From contig NZ_JACXZA010000002.1 of assembly GCF_014779765.1 (NCBI RefSeq), positions 620,001 to 684,000 on the forward strand: a stretch of DNA of 64,000 bases, in the 5' to 3' direction. How positions within the stretch are numbered: the stretch's first letter is position 1; every line of letters begins with the position of its first letter. This document shows, one piece after another, positions 52,004-61,400 of this stretch. The translations under genes were made by a program, and so were the position numbers. The DNA comes from Paenibacillus terricola (GTDB lineage: Bacteria; Bacillota; Bacilli; Paenibacillales; Paenibacillaceae). A model generated the notes under the pieces. That model was not told the origin of the DNA. It worked only from the letters and a program-made list of their open reading frames with translations, and ran no database searches.

Positions 52004-53567
52004 TCGGATTCACCTGCGGCTCTGGGTGTGGTCTCGGCGTTCGATTGCGGGTATTAGGTTCAACAGAAAGCTGATGCGGCCTTTTATTGGCTGCCCAATG
52101 CGGCAGACGAATGAGCGTATCACCCACATCCTCACCATTGAATGGAGCAAGCGGACTCATATAAGGGACGCCGAACGATCGTAAGCTGCACAGATGGAGC
52201 GTTAGCAGAATAATACCGGCCATCATGCCATACAAACCAAATGTCCCGCTAAGGATCATTAACGGATAACGAAGCAGACGCAGCGACATCGACATGCTGG
52301 TCTCGGGAATGACAAGACTAGAGATTGCCGTGAATGCCACCACGATTAACATGGCAGGCGACACGATTCCCGCTTCTACAGCGGACTGCCCAATGATTAG
52401 CGTGCCGACGAAGGAAACGGTAGGCCCGAACATTTTCGGCATGCGAACGCCCGCTTCCCGCAGGATATCGAACGTAATCTCCATCAGCATCGCCTCGACA
52501 AACGCAGGGAACGGGACCCCTTCACGCTGTGAAATTAGTCGTACGATCAGCTGGGTAGGCAGCATTTCCTGATGAAAGGTGGTCAGCGCAATATAGAAAG
52601 ACGGGCCGAGCAATGTAAAGAATACGCCGATAAAACGGAGCAGACGGATGAAACTCGCCACATCAGCACGCTGGTAATAGTCCTCTGACGAATGGAAGAA
52701 CGATACGAATAAAGCTGGAACTATGAGGACGTACGGCGTTCCATCGACCATAATAGCAATCTTGCCTTCAAGCAGCTCTGCTGCAATAACATCCGGTCGC
52801 TCCGAATGATAAACCGTTGGGAAGGTTGATCTCGCATTATCCTGAATCATCACTTCCACATAGCCGCTCTCAAGCACGGCATCAATATCAATACGTTTCA
52901 ATCGGCTGCGAACTTCGTCCACAATGCTGTGACGAGCAATACCTTTTATATATAGAATCGAGATATTCGTCATCGTGACTCGCCCGACTTTATGTCCTTC
53001 AATACGAAGATCCGGATGCTTGATTCGTCTGCGAACGAGCGCTGTATTCGTTCGAATATTCTCTGTGAAGCTATCCCTAGGTCCACGAACGACAGTCTCT
53101 GCCTCGGACGGCGTAATCGCACGATCAGGATAATGCTTCACATCGATCGCGAACGCACGATCAAATCCATCCACGAGCAGAATCGCAAGTCCAGACAACA
53201 AGGCATCTAATGTCTCGTCTAGACGAGAGTGTTCTTCAATGCTCCCCGCCTTCAGAATAGACTGCCTGAGCAGCTCATGGAATGGTAATTCTTTGAGCGT
53301 ATTTGGCACTTGGTTCATGAAATCATAAGTAGGATCAAGCGTTAATGAATCAACAACGAATTGCTGCAACTGTTGTGGATCCGTCAGGCCATCGGTCGAA
53401 ACGATAACAGCCCGTCCGCCATTCACCAGCATGAGGTCGCGATAAACAATATCACAGCTTCCCCCGGTAGCCAATCGAATGGTGTGTACATTCGCATCCA
53501 GCTGAGGAACGAGGAGATCATTGAGTGAGAACGATTGCTGCTGAGCTTGCTGCATGATCGATGTCAT
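51987..53567 (-). CDS. GerA-type spore germination receptor subunit
   Basis: 526 residues from ATG 53567, chosen for the AGGTGGGAG box 8 nt upstream (the frame is open to 53624). The hydrophilic N-terminal domain covers about 1-260. It is followed by five or so membrane helices between 270 and 470, including the conserved PFPAFVEAMLMEITFDILRE and GPTVSFVGTLIIGQSAVEAG segments. The C-terminal tail is Pro/Asn-rich. It is the A subunit of a GerA-family nutrient receptor, which in Bacillus forms a channel in the spore membrane. It is the first gene of the operon. Confidence 0.93.
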   Translation of the reverse strand: MTSIMQQAQQQSFSLNDLLVPQLDANVHTIRLATGGSCDIVYRDLMLVNGGRAVIVSTDGLTDPQQLQQFVVDSLTLDPTYDFMNQVPNTLKELPFHELLRQSILKAGSIEEHSRLDETLDALLSGLAILLVDGFDRAFAIDVKHYPDRAITPSEAETVVRGPRDSFTENIRTNTALVRRRIKHPDLRIEGHKVGRVTMTNISILYIKGIARHSIVDEVRSRLKRIDIDAVLESGYVEVMIQDNARSTFPTVYHSERPDVIAAELLEGKIAIMVDGTPYVLIVPALFVSFFHSSEDYYQRADVASFIRLLRFIGVFFTLLGPSFYIALTTFHQEMLPTQLIVRLISQREGVPFPAFVEAMLMEITFDILREAGVRMPKMFGPTVSFVGTLIIGQSAVEAGIVSPAMLIVVAFTAISSLVIPETSMSMSLRLLRYPLMILSGTFGLYGMMAGIILLTLHLCSLRSFGVPYMSPLAPFNGEDVGDTLIRLPHWAANKRPHQLSVEPNTRNRTPRPHPEPQVNPNEEHK

Positions 53568-53650
53568 AATTCCGCTCCCACCTCTCCACGGCATGGTGTA
53601 TATATCCAGTATTGCCTTCGACAAAACATGCTAAACGAATCAAAGCCAAC

Positions 53651-53682
53651 GAGCCCCCTCAGAACTTAATCTGAAGGGGCTC
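53651..53682. terminator. GC-rich hairpin between yhgE remnant and germination operon
   Basis: GAGCCCCCTCAGA (53651-53663) pairs with TCTGAAGGGGCTC (53670-53682) with one mismatch and a 6-nt loop. No strong T-run follows on either strand, so termination is likely but not certain. Confidence 0.5.
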
Positions 53683-53733
53683 TCCTGTTAAAGAATATGT
53701 TAGCTATGCATACTTATTGTGGGCTTGATTCAC

Positions 53734-54018
53734 TTACAGCGGCCTTGCTTTTTTTTTGAAAGCGGAAACGATCACAAGCACTAACCCGATCGCTGCAATC
53801 CAAGCCAGTACGGAAAGACTTGTTGAAGCTGCATCCACTTCATTGAAGTACATCGAATTACGCATACCAGACGCTGCGAACCGGAACGACGTCCAAGTAT
53901 ACAGCCAATCATGTGTCGTTTGCGGTAGAAACTCTGGCGCCAGGTTTACAACCGGCAGCGAGAAGAGCATGAGCCTTACCCGAATCTCGTACGCCTGCTT
54001 ACGGAATTCGCGCATAAT
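53734..54018 (-). pseudogene. C-terminal fragment of a YhgE/Pip-type membrane protein
   Basis: 93 residues from ATG 54015. The sequence TTHDWLYTWTSFRFAASG and SMYFNEVDAASTSLSVLAW, then a final membrane helix and FKKKARPL, matches the last ~90 residues of YhgE/Pip (phage-infection protein-like) ABC-2-type membrane proteins. Those are normally 400-900 residues with a large extracellular domain, so nearly all of the protein is missing. The adjoining plus-strand fragment at 54019 is the 3' part of a tetR gene, so the 5' halves of two divergent genes appear to have been lost together. Confidence 0.6.
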
Positions 54019-54312
54019 GTTGATTTCCTGAAGGTGATGCTTGGCCCCAAGGGCGATCCCTCATTCGCCCAGCGTATCATGACCGAATTCACAACACGAA
54101 TCAGCAGCCGCCTCGCACTCTGGCAGCCTAGCGATGAGAACATGCTCATTCCTCGCGATTACTTAATCGCGTATGTATCCTCCGCCAACTTCGGTGTTGT
54201 GAAACACTGGCTGGAGATGGATGCTAAGCTGCCACCTGAAGAACTGACCCTTATTCTAATGCGTGTATCGAATCTTGGCCCGATGACAATGACAGGGTTG
54301 ACAACGACGTGA
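54019..54312 (+). pseudogene. C-terminal fragment of a TetR-family regulator
   Basis: The frame reads VDFLKVMLGPKGDPSFAQRI, then LIPRDYLIAYVSSANFGVVK, HWLEMDAKLPPEELTLILMR and GPMTMTGL before TGA 54310-54312. This is the TetR_C_8-type ligand domain ('M.GP.GDP.F..R', 'LIAYV.SA..G....WLE'). The whole N-terminal DNA-binding domain is absent. TetR/YhgE gene pairs are commonly divergent neighbours, and here both are cut at the same point near 54018, which supports a single deletion. ATG 54034 could start translation, but the product would not bind DNA. Confidence 0.65.
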
Positions 54313-54330
54313 TGAACCTGATGGAACGTA

Positions 54331-54389
54331 AAAAGCAGCGACGCACTAGTACCGGATTCGATTCGGCACTGGTAGTCACTGCTTTTTTT
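54331..54389 (+). terminator. Long imperfect terminator hairpin
   Basis: AAAAGCAG (54331-54338) pairs with CTGCTTTT at the 3' side. An imperfect continuation (GAC..ACTAGTACCG against CGGCACTGGTAGTC) surrounds a GATTCGATT loop. It ends in seven T's at 54383-54389. It should terminate transcription of the tetR remnant. Confidence 0.75.
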
Positions 54390-54551
54390 CTTTCATTTGT
54401 TGACTCATCGTTCGAAATGCGCCATCTCGAATACCAACTTCAACTCTCTGCTAATTCTTGTTCGGCTGACGGGATAGCTTAATCACTTGGCGAATAAGAA
54501 TATACGATTCACTTGTTTTATTGAATGCGATAAAGAATGGAGGCTATTGAG

Positions 54552-54842
54552 GTGAAAGCAATTAATAAACTTGTATTACTGATACTAGCAGTTTCTCTTA
54601 TCGTTATGATCACAGGTTATGTGCGGCTCAACAATTCAGTTTTGTGGGGGAGCCAGAAATTAATTAACTATATAAGGGTGGAAACGGGTGGTGGTATGGA
54701 CGCTAATCAAGCCAATATATTTTTGCAAAACTATATAGAACAATATAAGTGGAGTGGCAGCATACTGTTAACTCTTGGTGGGATTACATGTATTAGTTGT
54801 ATCTTTGCTTTATTGTATAATAATCGTTCAAGATTACGCTGA
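54552..54842 (+). CDS. Small membrane protein, two helices, unknown
   Basis: 96 residues from GTG 54552, chosen because TGGAGG at 54538-54543 lies 8 nt upstream (the frame is open from ATG 54537, but that ATG overlaps the ribosome binding site). Hydrophobic helices at about 6-25 and 73-90 flank an extracytoplasmic or periplasmic segment with VETGGGMDANQANIFLQNYI. The C-terminus is short and basic (NNRSRLR). I do not recognise a family. It stands alone between a terminator at 54331 and a minus-strand terminator at 54925. Confidence 0.55.
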   Translation: MKAINKLVLLILAVSLIVMITGYVRLNNSVLWGSQKLINYIRVETGGGMDANQANIFLQNYIEQYKWSGSILLTLGGITCISCIFALLYNNRSRLR

Positions 54843-54924
54843 CGGGAAGATAGCTCAATGATACGCCTTTTCACCAACACGGTTTCCTACGGTCAATTTA
54901 TCAACATTAGAATTTAACATAGCC

Positions 54925-54962
54925 TAAAAAAGGAGTATCAGCCATAGGGCATAATACTCCTT
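54925..54962 (-). terminator. Rho-independent terminator of the MoxR-DUF58-DUF4129 operon
   Basis: On the minus strand AAGGAGTAT (54962-54954) pairs with ATACTCCTT (54938-54930), with an inner GCC/GGC, and runs into TTTTTT. It is 26 nt after the DUF4129 gene stop. Confidence 0.85.
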
Positions 54963-54987
54963 CGAAGTTTACCTAACTTATTCGCTC

Positions 54988-56316
54988 TTATCTCTTCTTC
55001 CCTTGCTGCTGCTCCATTTCGCGTGCTTGCTCCGCCTCCCGGGTGTCGATTGCCGAGCTGCTGTAACGTGCGCGCTCATACAAATCAACAAGCGGCTGCG
55101 GCAGTGAAGGAGCGTGACCTTGGTTATGCTGAAGCTCCACAGCCGTCTCTCGTGGCGTTAGCTGCGGCTTAGCCGAATAACCGTGACGTTCCCGACGAAG
55201 CAGCGCAGTGCGATACAGATCACGAATGCGCGCCGCATTGTCCGGCAGCTTGTCCCACATATCTTCTGTACGGCCTTTGAACATCGATGCAGACCATCTG
55301 CGCAGACGGGAGCTTCCACGTTCATGCTCGACTTGTTCGATTTCGTCCTCATAGCCGACATCCGTCGCTGTCATTCGTTCCTTCCGAGATAGTCGCTGCA
55401 ACCATTGTTCAACCAGTCTTGCAATGAACGGCACCTTGCGCAGCAGCGTATACACCAGCCAAATGACAAGGAGGACTGAGAGTATGCCTCCTACGAACAT
55501 GAATATCTTCTCCAGCAACTCCATGAACCAGCTTGGATCTGATGGCGGCTCCACCACAAGATTATTGGGTGGATCTTGTTCAGGCGGCGTGGCTCGCTGC
55601 GGATCTTCGGACGACGTCGCGAACAAACGGCGCAGCAGCGCAGTAAGCGAATCAAACAAACGGCTTACCATGTCACCGATCCAGGAGATCGAGGTAACGA
55701 GCAGCGCAATGATCGCGACAATCGTGACGAGCACACGGTTTTGTCTAACGATAGAGCGGGAAATAGGTGCTCCGCTGCTGCTATCTGAATACGATTCTTT
55801 ATTCATATTGCTGTTATTGAATATGAACAAACACAAGACGAGGGTCAACATCCCTCCAATGTTCATGAGCCATACATAACTTTCGTGCTCTGTATCGCTC
55901 CGGTACCAGAAGGTGATAATCAAGTACGCGAAAAATGACGATATGAAGTAAAATTGATGAAACGACAGCATCTGACCGTTCGCAGGACGAATCGTTCCTT
56001 GTATCATGAATAACCCGTACAGGACTGCAGTCAATATTCCTTCGCCTGTTAATCCGAATCGATAATAAACATACGCTAATACGAATACAACGATGAGCGT
56101 CTCTGGAATCCATCTTCGCCATTTGGACAAGAGCCTGCTTATCGCATCGCCTGCCAGATGGACGAGCGGCAGAAGAGCAATCCACAGCACACGTTCTTCA
56201 GATGGAATGGCATAGAGTGCAAGTGCGACAATGGCAGGCAGCAGCAGCAAGGTCAGGAAGCATGCCCGAGCAAGCATACGCAGTCCAATGCTCCACCTTG
56301 CATTCCGGTTCATCAT
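54988..56316 (-). CDS. DUF4129-domain membrane protein
   Basis: 442 residues. Six or so membrane helices lie in the first 220 residues. A Pro/Asp/Glu-rich linker at about 238-262 (SSEDPQRATPPEQDPPNNL) is followed by another helix at about 270-292. The cytosolic C-terminal DUF4129 region contains RIRDLYRTALLRRERHGYS, TPRETAVEL and LVDLYERARYS. In related operons this protein is fused or adjacent to a transglutaminase-like protein; no transglutaminase is seen here. Its start overlaps the DUF58 stop (ATGA). The module MoxR-DUF58-DUF4129 is common in Bacillales and thought to act in envelope protein maturation or stress, without a firm mechanism. Confidence 0.75.
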   Translation of the reverse strand: MMNRNARWSIGLRMLARACFLTLLLLPAIVALALYAIPSEERVLWIALLPLVHLAGDAISRLLSKWRRWIPETLIVVFVLAYVYYRFGLTGEGILTAVLYGLFMIQGTIRPANGQMLSFHQFYFISSFFAYLIITFWYRSDTEHESYVWLMNIGGMLTLVLCLFIFNNSNMNKESYSDSSSGAPISRSIVRQNRVLVTIVAIIALLVTSISWIGDMVSRLFDSLTALLRRLFATSSEDPQRATPPEQDPPNNLVVEPPSDPSWFMELLEKIFMFVGGILSVLLVIWLVYTLLRKVPFIARLVEQWLQRLSRKERMTATDVGYEDEIEQVEHERGSSRLRRWSASMFKGRTEDMWDKLPDNAARIRDLYRTALLRRERHGYSAKPQLTPRETAVELQHNQGHAPSLPQPLVDLYERARYSSSAIDTREAEQAREMEQQQGKKR

Positions 56317-57416
56317 GAAGCATTCGCCTCGCTCTCCGGAAGCAGATTCCTTACAACGATGCGGTGACCTTCGATAGATAGCCGATCGATTGCTTCAATG
56401 ACACGATCATCCGTATACGTTGTAAGCAGCAGTAGATCAGTTGGACGATCCAGTCGCTCTGCCAACAACTTCAGATAATCATGGAACGGCAGCTGTCGCT
56501 CGACAAGAAGCATCGACATCGTTTCTAGCAACGCGTATAGATGCGGTTCTCCGCCAGAAGGCGGTACGTAGACCTCGGACTGAAGATCGTCCACCAGAAT
56601 ACCATTACTGGCGAATCCCGCTTCCATGCCGTTACGGATCAAATGACTCGCAGTACCTGCTGCGATACGAATACCCTGTTCGATCGTCTCCACATCGTTA
56701 ATGGTCCTCCATACTTCTGCATGATCTTCGACATTCAGGACGATCAGTACGTTGTAATCCGCCGTTGTGTCGAGCTGATGCACCTGCAAATCGCCTGTAC
56801 GCGCAGTTGCGCTCCAGTTCACCTGACGAAGTGAGTCGCCTGCACGGTAGGGACGTACGCCGATTCGGCGGAATGGATCTTCTACAACCCAACGTTTCAC
56901 CGACATATCGCCCTGCCAGCTTCGCGGAGGAAGGGCAAGATCATCCGGAAGCACTAGCTGCGGATAGACAATTAACTGTTCAGAGAAGGTCATCGTGTTA
57001 GAATCTGCACTGAGCCCGAACAGATCGCCTGCAGACAAAGTCACTGTCGAGAGCTTATAACAGCCACGCCGAATAGCGGTTACACGGTGCGTTCGCCGAA
57101 TCCGCCGCCAAGGCATTAAACTGAAGAAGCTCCGATGGTTTTGTAGAAACTGTCCCGAACTAATATCCAAGTTCGTCGAGTGATCGTGACCGAACCGGAG
57201 CGATGAGCTGAGCAGTGATTCAACGCGCAGCCAAGGGAGCGGGAATCGTTTCTCGTTCGTGATCGTCTCAACAAGCGCCACTTCATCGCCTTCAAAGCAA
57301 GTTCGACGGTCGAATTGCCGAGAGTACCGTACGCGGTGCAAACTCATTATTTTGAATACCCGATTCTGAATGATTACGATGAAGACACTTATAATAAGAA
57401 ACCAATACGCCGTCAT
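56313..57416 (-). CDS. DUF58-domain protein
   Basis: 367 residues. One N-terminal membrane helix (about 4-18), then a beta-rich domain with a CFEGDEVALVETITNEKRFP motif as in other DUF58 proteins. The conserved DUF58 core is RPYRAGDSLRQVNWSATART at about 193-212, followed by a vWA-like half (YNVLIVLNVEDHAEVW). DUF58 proteins are found with MoxR ATPases across bacteria and are thought to be their partners. It is the middle gene of a three-gene operon, 11 nt after moxR. Confidence 0.85.
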   Translation of the reverse strand: MTAYWFLIISVFIVIIQNRVFKIMSLHRVRYSRQFDRRTCFEGDEVALVETITNEKRFPLPWLRVESLLSSSLRFGHDHSTNLDISSGQFLQNHRSFFSLMPWRRIRRTHRVTAIRRGCYKLSTVTLSAGDLFGLSADSNTMTFSEQLIVYPQLVLPDDLALPPRSWQGDMSVKRWVVEDPFRRIGVRPYRAGDSLRQVNWSATARTGDLQVHQLDTTADYNVLIVLNVEDHAEVWRTINDVETIEQGIRIAAGTASHLIRNGMEAGFASNGILVDDLQSEVYVPPSGGEPHLYALLETMSMLLVERQLPFHDYLKLLAERLDRPTDLLLLTTYTDDRVIEAIDRLSIEGHRIVVRNLLPESEANAS

Positions 57417-57427
57417 CTTCCGCTCTC

Positions 57428-58390
57428 CTAAGAGCGAAGCTGTTCGGCAGGAACTAGGGCGCCGTCCAGCACACGCTCGATAATGCGTTCTGCTGCCAAT
57501 CGATCGCCGCGCACTCGCGCCGAACTCTTCAGAACAAGGCGATGCGCCAGCGCCGGTACAGCAAGTTTCTTCACATCGTCTGGTGTAACAAAATCCCGCC
57601 CGCTCAGCGCTGCCTGCGCCTGAGATGCTCCCATTAACGCTTGCATCGCACGAGGGCTAACGCCCGTTGCCACTTCCTCAAGCTCACGTGTTTTCTCGCC
57701 AATTACAACGATGTAGCGAAGCACATCCTCGTTAACCTCGATCTGTGATACAGCACGCTGCGCTTCAACAATCGCATCAGCCGATGCGACGGGCTGCAAG
57801 CTCTCCAGCGGCTTCGTTCCTTTGAAGCGGCTTAGAATGCGTACACTTTCCTCCGTCGTTGGGTATCCCATATGAAGCTTGAACAAGAAGCGGTCAAGTT
57901 GTGCCTCTGGAAGCGGGAAAGTACCTTGCTGTTCGATCGGATTCTGTGTAGCGATAACCATGAAAGGCGGCTGCAGCCGATGCGTCTCGCCGTCAATACT
58001 AATCTGCCTCTCTTCCATACATTCAAGCAGAGACGATTGCGTACGCGGTGTTGCACGGTTAATCTCGTCGGCAAGCAGCAGGTTCGCAAATAAAGGTCCT
58101 GGCCGGAATTCAAATTCTCCAAGCTTCTGATTATAGAAGTTAATGCCGCTTAGATCAGAAGGCAGCAAGTCAGGTGTGAACTGAACGCGCTTGAAACTGC
58201 CGCTGATTGATAACGCTAGCGACTTCGCGAGCAGCGTCTTGCCCGTACCTGGTACATCCTCCAGGAGTACATGCCCGGAGGTGAGCAAGGCGATAAGAAG
58301 CTTGTCTATCATGGCCTCCTTGCCTACGATGACTTGTCCAACATTCGTACGGATTTGATCGGCTAATGCTTGAACGGAATGGATGCTCAT
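57428..58390 (-). CDS. MoxR-family AAA+ ATPase
   Basis: 320 residues. Walker A is EDVPGTGKTLLAK at about 44-56, Walker B is LLLADEINRATPRTQ at about 107-121, the sensor 1 region is VIATQNPIEQQGTFPLPEAQ and the arginine-finger part is QLDRFLFKL. A C-terminal lid (TGVSPRAMQALMGASQAQAA) completes it. MoxR ATPases act as chaperones for vWA-containing partners, here probably the DUF58 protein encoded next. First gene of the operon, 64 nt from the helicase gene. Confidence 0.93.
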   Translation of the reverse strand: MSIHSVQALADQIRTNVGQVIVGKEAMIDKLLIALLTSGHVLLEDVPGTGKTLLAKSLALSISGSFKRVQFTPDLLPSDLSGINFYNQKLGEFEFRPGPLFANLLLADEINRATPRTQSSLLECMEERQISIDGETHRLQPPFMVIATQNPIEQQGTFPLPEAQLDRFLFKLHMGYPTTEESVRILSRFKGTKPLESLQPVASADAIVEAQRAVSQIEVNEDVLRYIVVIGEKTRELEEVATGVSPRAMQALMGASQAQAALSGRDFVTPDDVKKLAVPALAHRLVLKSSARVRGDRLAAERIIERVLDGALVPAEQLRS

Positions 58391-58454
58391 AATCAGTTAT
58401 CTCCTCTAATGGTTATCTATTTAACTGCATTAACGAACGTTTAATCCCTTACCT

Positions 58455-61400
58455 TTAGCGAAGCGCACTTGGCCATAACACAAGCCGTTGACCGTCTCGT
58501 TCTGCGCCGATTCCCCGCAGCTCGCTGCTGACCGCACAATCCAACACTGGTTGGCCGTTCCACAGCTCAATTACGATCTTGGACAATCGCTGGCGTCTCA
58601 TGATCGCTGCCAATGCGGCCCGTAGATCATTCAACGCAGCTTCATTCGTCATAACCTTACCACTTGCACCCTCGTTCGAACCTTCATCAGATAATGGTGA
58701 CAATGAACGGTCTGCCGAAGTGTCCATCATGTGTATGCGTCTGCCGTTATTTTCGATCCAGAACAACCACTGGTCGCCGCGAAGCACGAGGAAGTGTCCC
58801 GCTTTACGAGCGAATGCGCAAGCCGCATCGGTCGGCCAATCCGCGATAATGCCATAAGGATTCGCAGGATCTACGGATGCGAGCACGGTCACCGTGCTGT
58901 CAGCCGATAACGGCACAGCCGCTTTCACCGATTCCGCAATCTCAGACGTCGTGAACTGCATCGACGCTTCGCCATCCACGAACGTCCCGCGCGTGATGGT
59001 GCCCCACTCTTCCAGCTGCTTCAATACAGGAAGCATTCGATCCCAAGGCAGCGGCGATACGGCAGCAACCAGCTCTTTGGTTACAATGCCATAATTATCG
59101 AGCAAATGACGAACCCAATGCATGGCCGATGATTGAGCTTCACTTCCCGCTTCTTGATGAGCAGGCGTTCGAGAGTTGTTATCACGCTCAGCAGCTAACC
59201 CACCAGTCCAATACCAACGGCCAAGACCAGAGCCGGAGCGTGCCCAGTCCGCCTGCTTCTTGCCTGCATGAAGCCTGAGCGGGGCGAACTGGTCGTTGGA
59301 CGCTTGGCCCTCCCATACGAGCCCTAGCAAATTCGTCAGCATGTCGGTTGGCGATTGGCCTGCATCGCGAGCCAGCTTCGTCAAGAAGCTGGCTCCGCCA
59401 TCTTGCAGCTGTCGAAGCAATTCAGACTGAGACGAAGCTTGCGTATCTAGTTCAGCAAGGTAAGGCGCATACAACGGTTTACTCTCTGCAAGGAAGAAGG
59501 CAACCCTGCCTTCCTTCTCGCCATTCGTCCTCCTGCCCAGCCAAATGACATCACCTGTTGCGCACAACAGATCCAATTGCTCTGGCCGATAATCCAACAA
59601 TCGCGATGGGAAGATAATCGTCTCCCAGTGCGACAGCGGCAGAAACAGTCCTTGCAGCTTGCTGATAACCGCCCGTAGACCTTCTTCGCCACGCTGCTGC
59701 GTGCCGCTAAGCGCGTATTGACGCATCGCCATCTGTACGAACCAACGATTCGGATGCGCAGGCTGCGACCGTTTGCGCGCTTCACCGATCGACAGTCGGA
59801 TAAGACGCTGCGCTGTACGCCGTCCTGTCCACAGCCGTTCATCCGGCCCATCAGCGAAAGGCGCTTGCTCCACCTTGCCTTGTTCAATCAGCGTATCGAC
59901 CGCTTGATGCGCTTCCTGAAGCGTAAGCGTTGGATAACGATCACATAGTGAAGGTTCCGTGAACGATAGCTCATGCTCAGCATAACGACCAATAATAAAC
60001 TGAACAGATGACGCCTCCGCCGGAAAATGAGCATAAACCTCAAGCTCATCCCGGCATATCCAGCGCCGTACACCATCTGCTCCATCGGTATCGCCAAGCG
60101 TTACCTGCACGATGGCACCACGCTCGATCAGCTCCGCGATCAAAGGGAGCACCGCTTCACCGCCAGCTTTCACAAGCTCATCGGTCCCCATGTCGCCGCG
60201 CTGCTTCAGCAAGGAGAGCACATCGTCCGGGGCCGTAAGCTGCCCGGCAAGTTCGGCCATTCTACGGCGCTCGGCTTCCAGGAGTTCCGCGGTTACTGCG
60301 CCTCGAACAGCCTCTTCGCCGAACAAACTGCCCGCTAGCTCGCGGCTGACGTTCAACAGCTGCATTCGCAGGTTGTCGTCCAACCCGTCGCCTTCGTAGA
60401 TCCGCATACTGACATAGTCCGCGATGAACTGCGTCGCCATCGGTGATGGATACTGAGTCTCGCGGATTTCGAAGGCGATTTCGCCCGTACCGATCGCTTG
60501 CAGTACCTTGTGCAATCCATTCACATCGAGGAAACGGTTCAAGCATTCTCGCATTGCTTCATCCAAGAACGGAAACTGCGATGCATACGGCATCGCTTCG
60601 GTAAGCAGCTCCTCGCTGCGAAGCCGTTTTTGCCAGAGCGGTGTCCTCGTGAAGCTTCGAGACAGCAGCAGCGAGGTTTCCGCTAGGTGGCGGAATGCGA
60701 TGGACAGCAGCGGCGAGCCTGTGATGGCCTCCATAATGAGCGGCTCCACATTGCTCGGCGTGACATGCCAGATGGATTGCAGCCAGGATGGATCCCACTC
60801 CGATAACACGAACTCAATCCCATTGTCCTTCGCATTGCCATACAGCCGATACGGCAGCAACTGCTCGAACTGCCGCTCGATAGCGAGCAGCCATGTTCGA
60901 TTCAACCTTCTGCCCAGCCAGTTGTGAATAATGACATGCGTCTTATTCGAAACGTCTTGATAGTACTCGACGATAATCCGTCGATCGGTCGGCAAACCAA
61001 CGAAAGCATGCTGTGCATTCACATATTCAACCAGGCTGTTAGCCGATGTACCATCCATGCCGTATGATGTCATCAGCCAATCGGCCGTTTCATTCTCAGC
61101 AACCGTTCGAAAATGGGGCTGATCATCCATTACAGATGGTTGATCAGCAGTGGAAGCCGAATCTGATTCGATATCTGTACGGCCGATAAAGGAATCACGC
61201 CGGGAGCCGTCTCCCATTGATAGCCGATCTTCCATCTCCCGTATAAAAGCGCCAATCTTCAGCCCTAGCTCCGACGTACGGCCTTGGGCTTCGTTATTCC
61301 AGAACGGAATCTCGCTGAAGTTGTTGCCCGCTTCCGTCACATAGACACGCTCGCGGTCAATACGGCGAATCATCCAGCTATTCGTGCCAAGCTGGAACAC

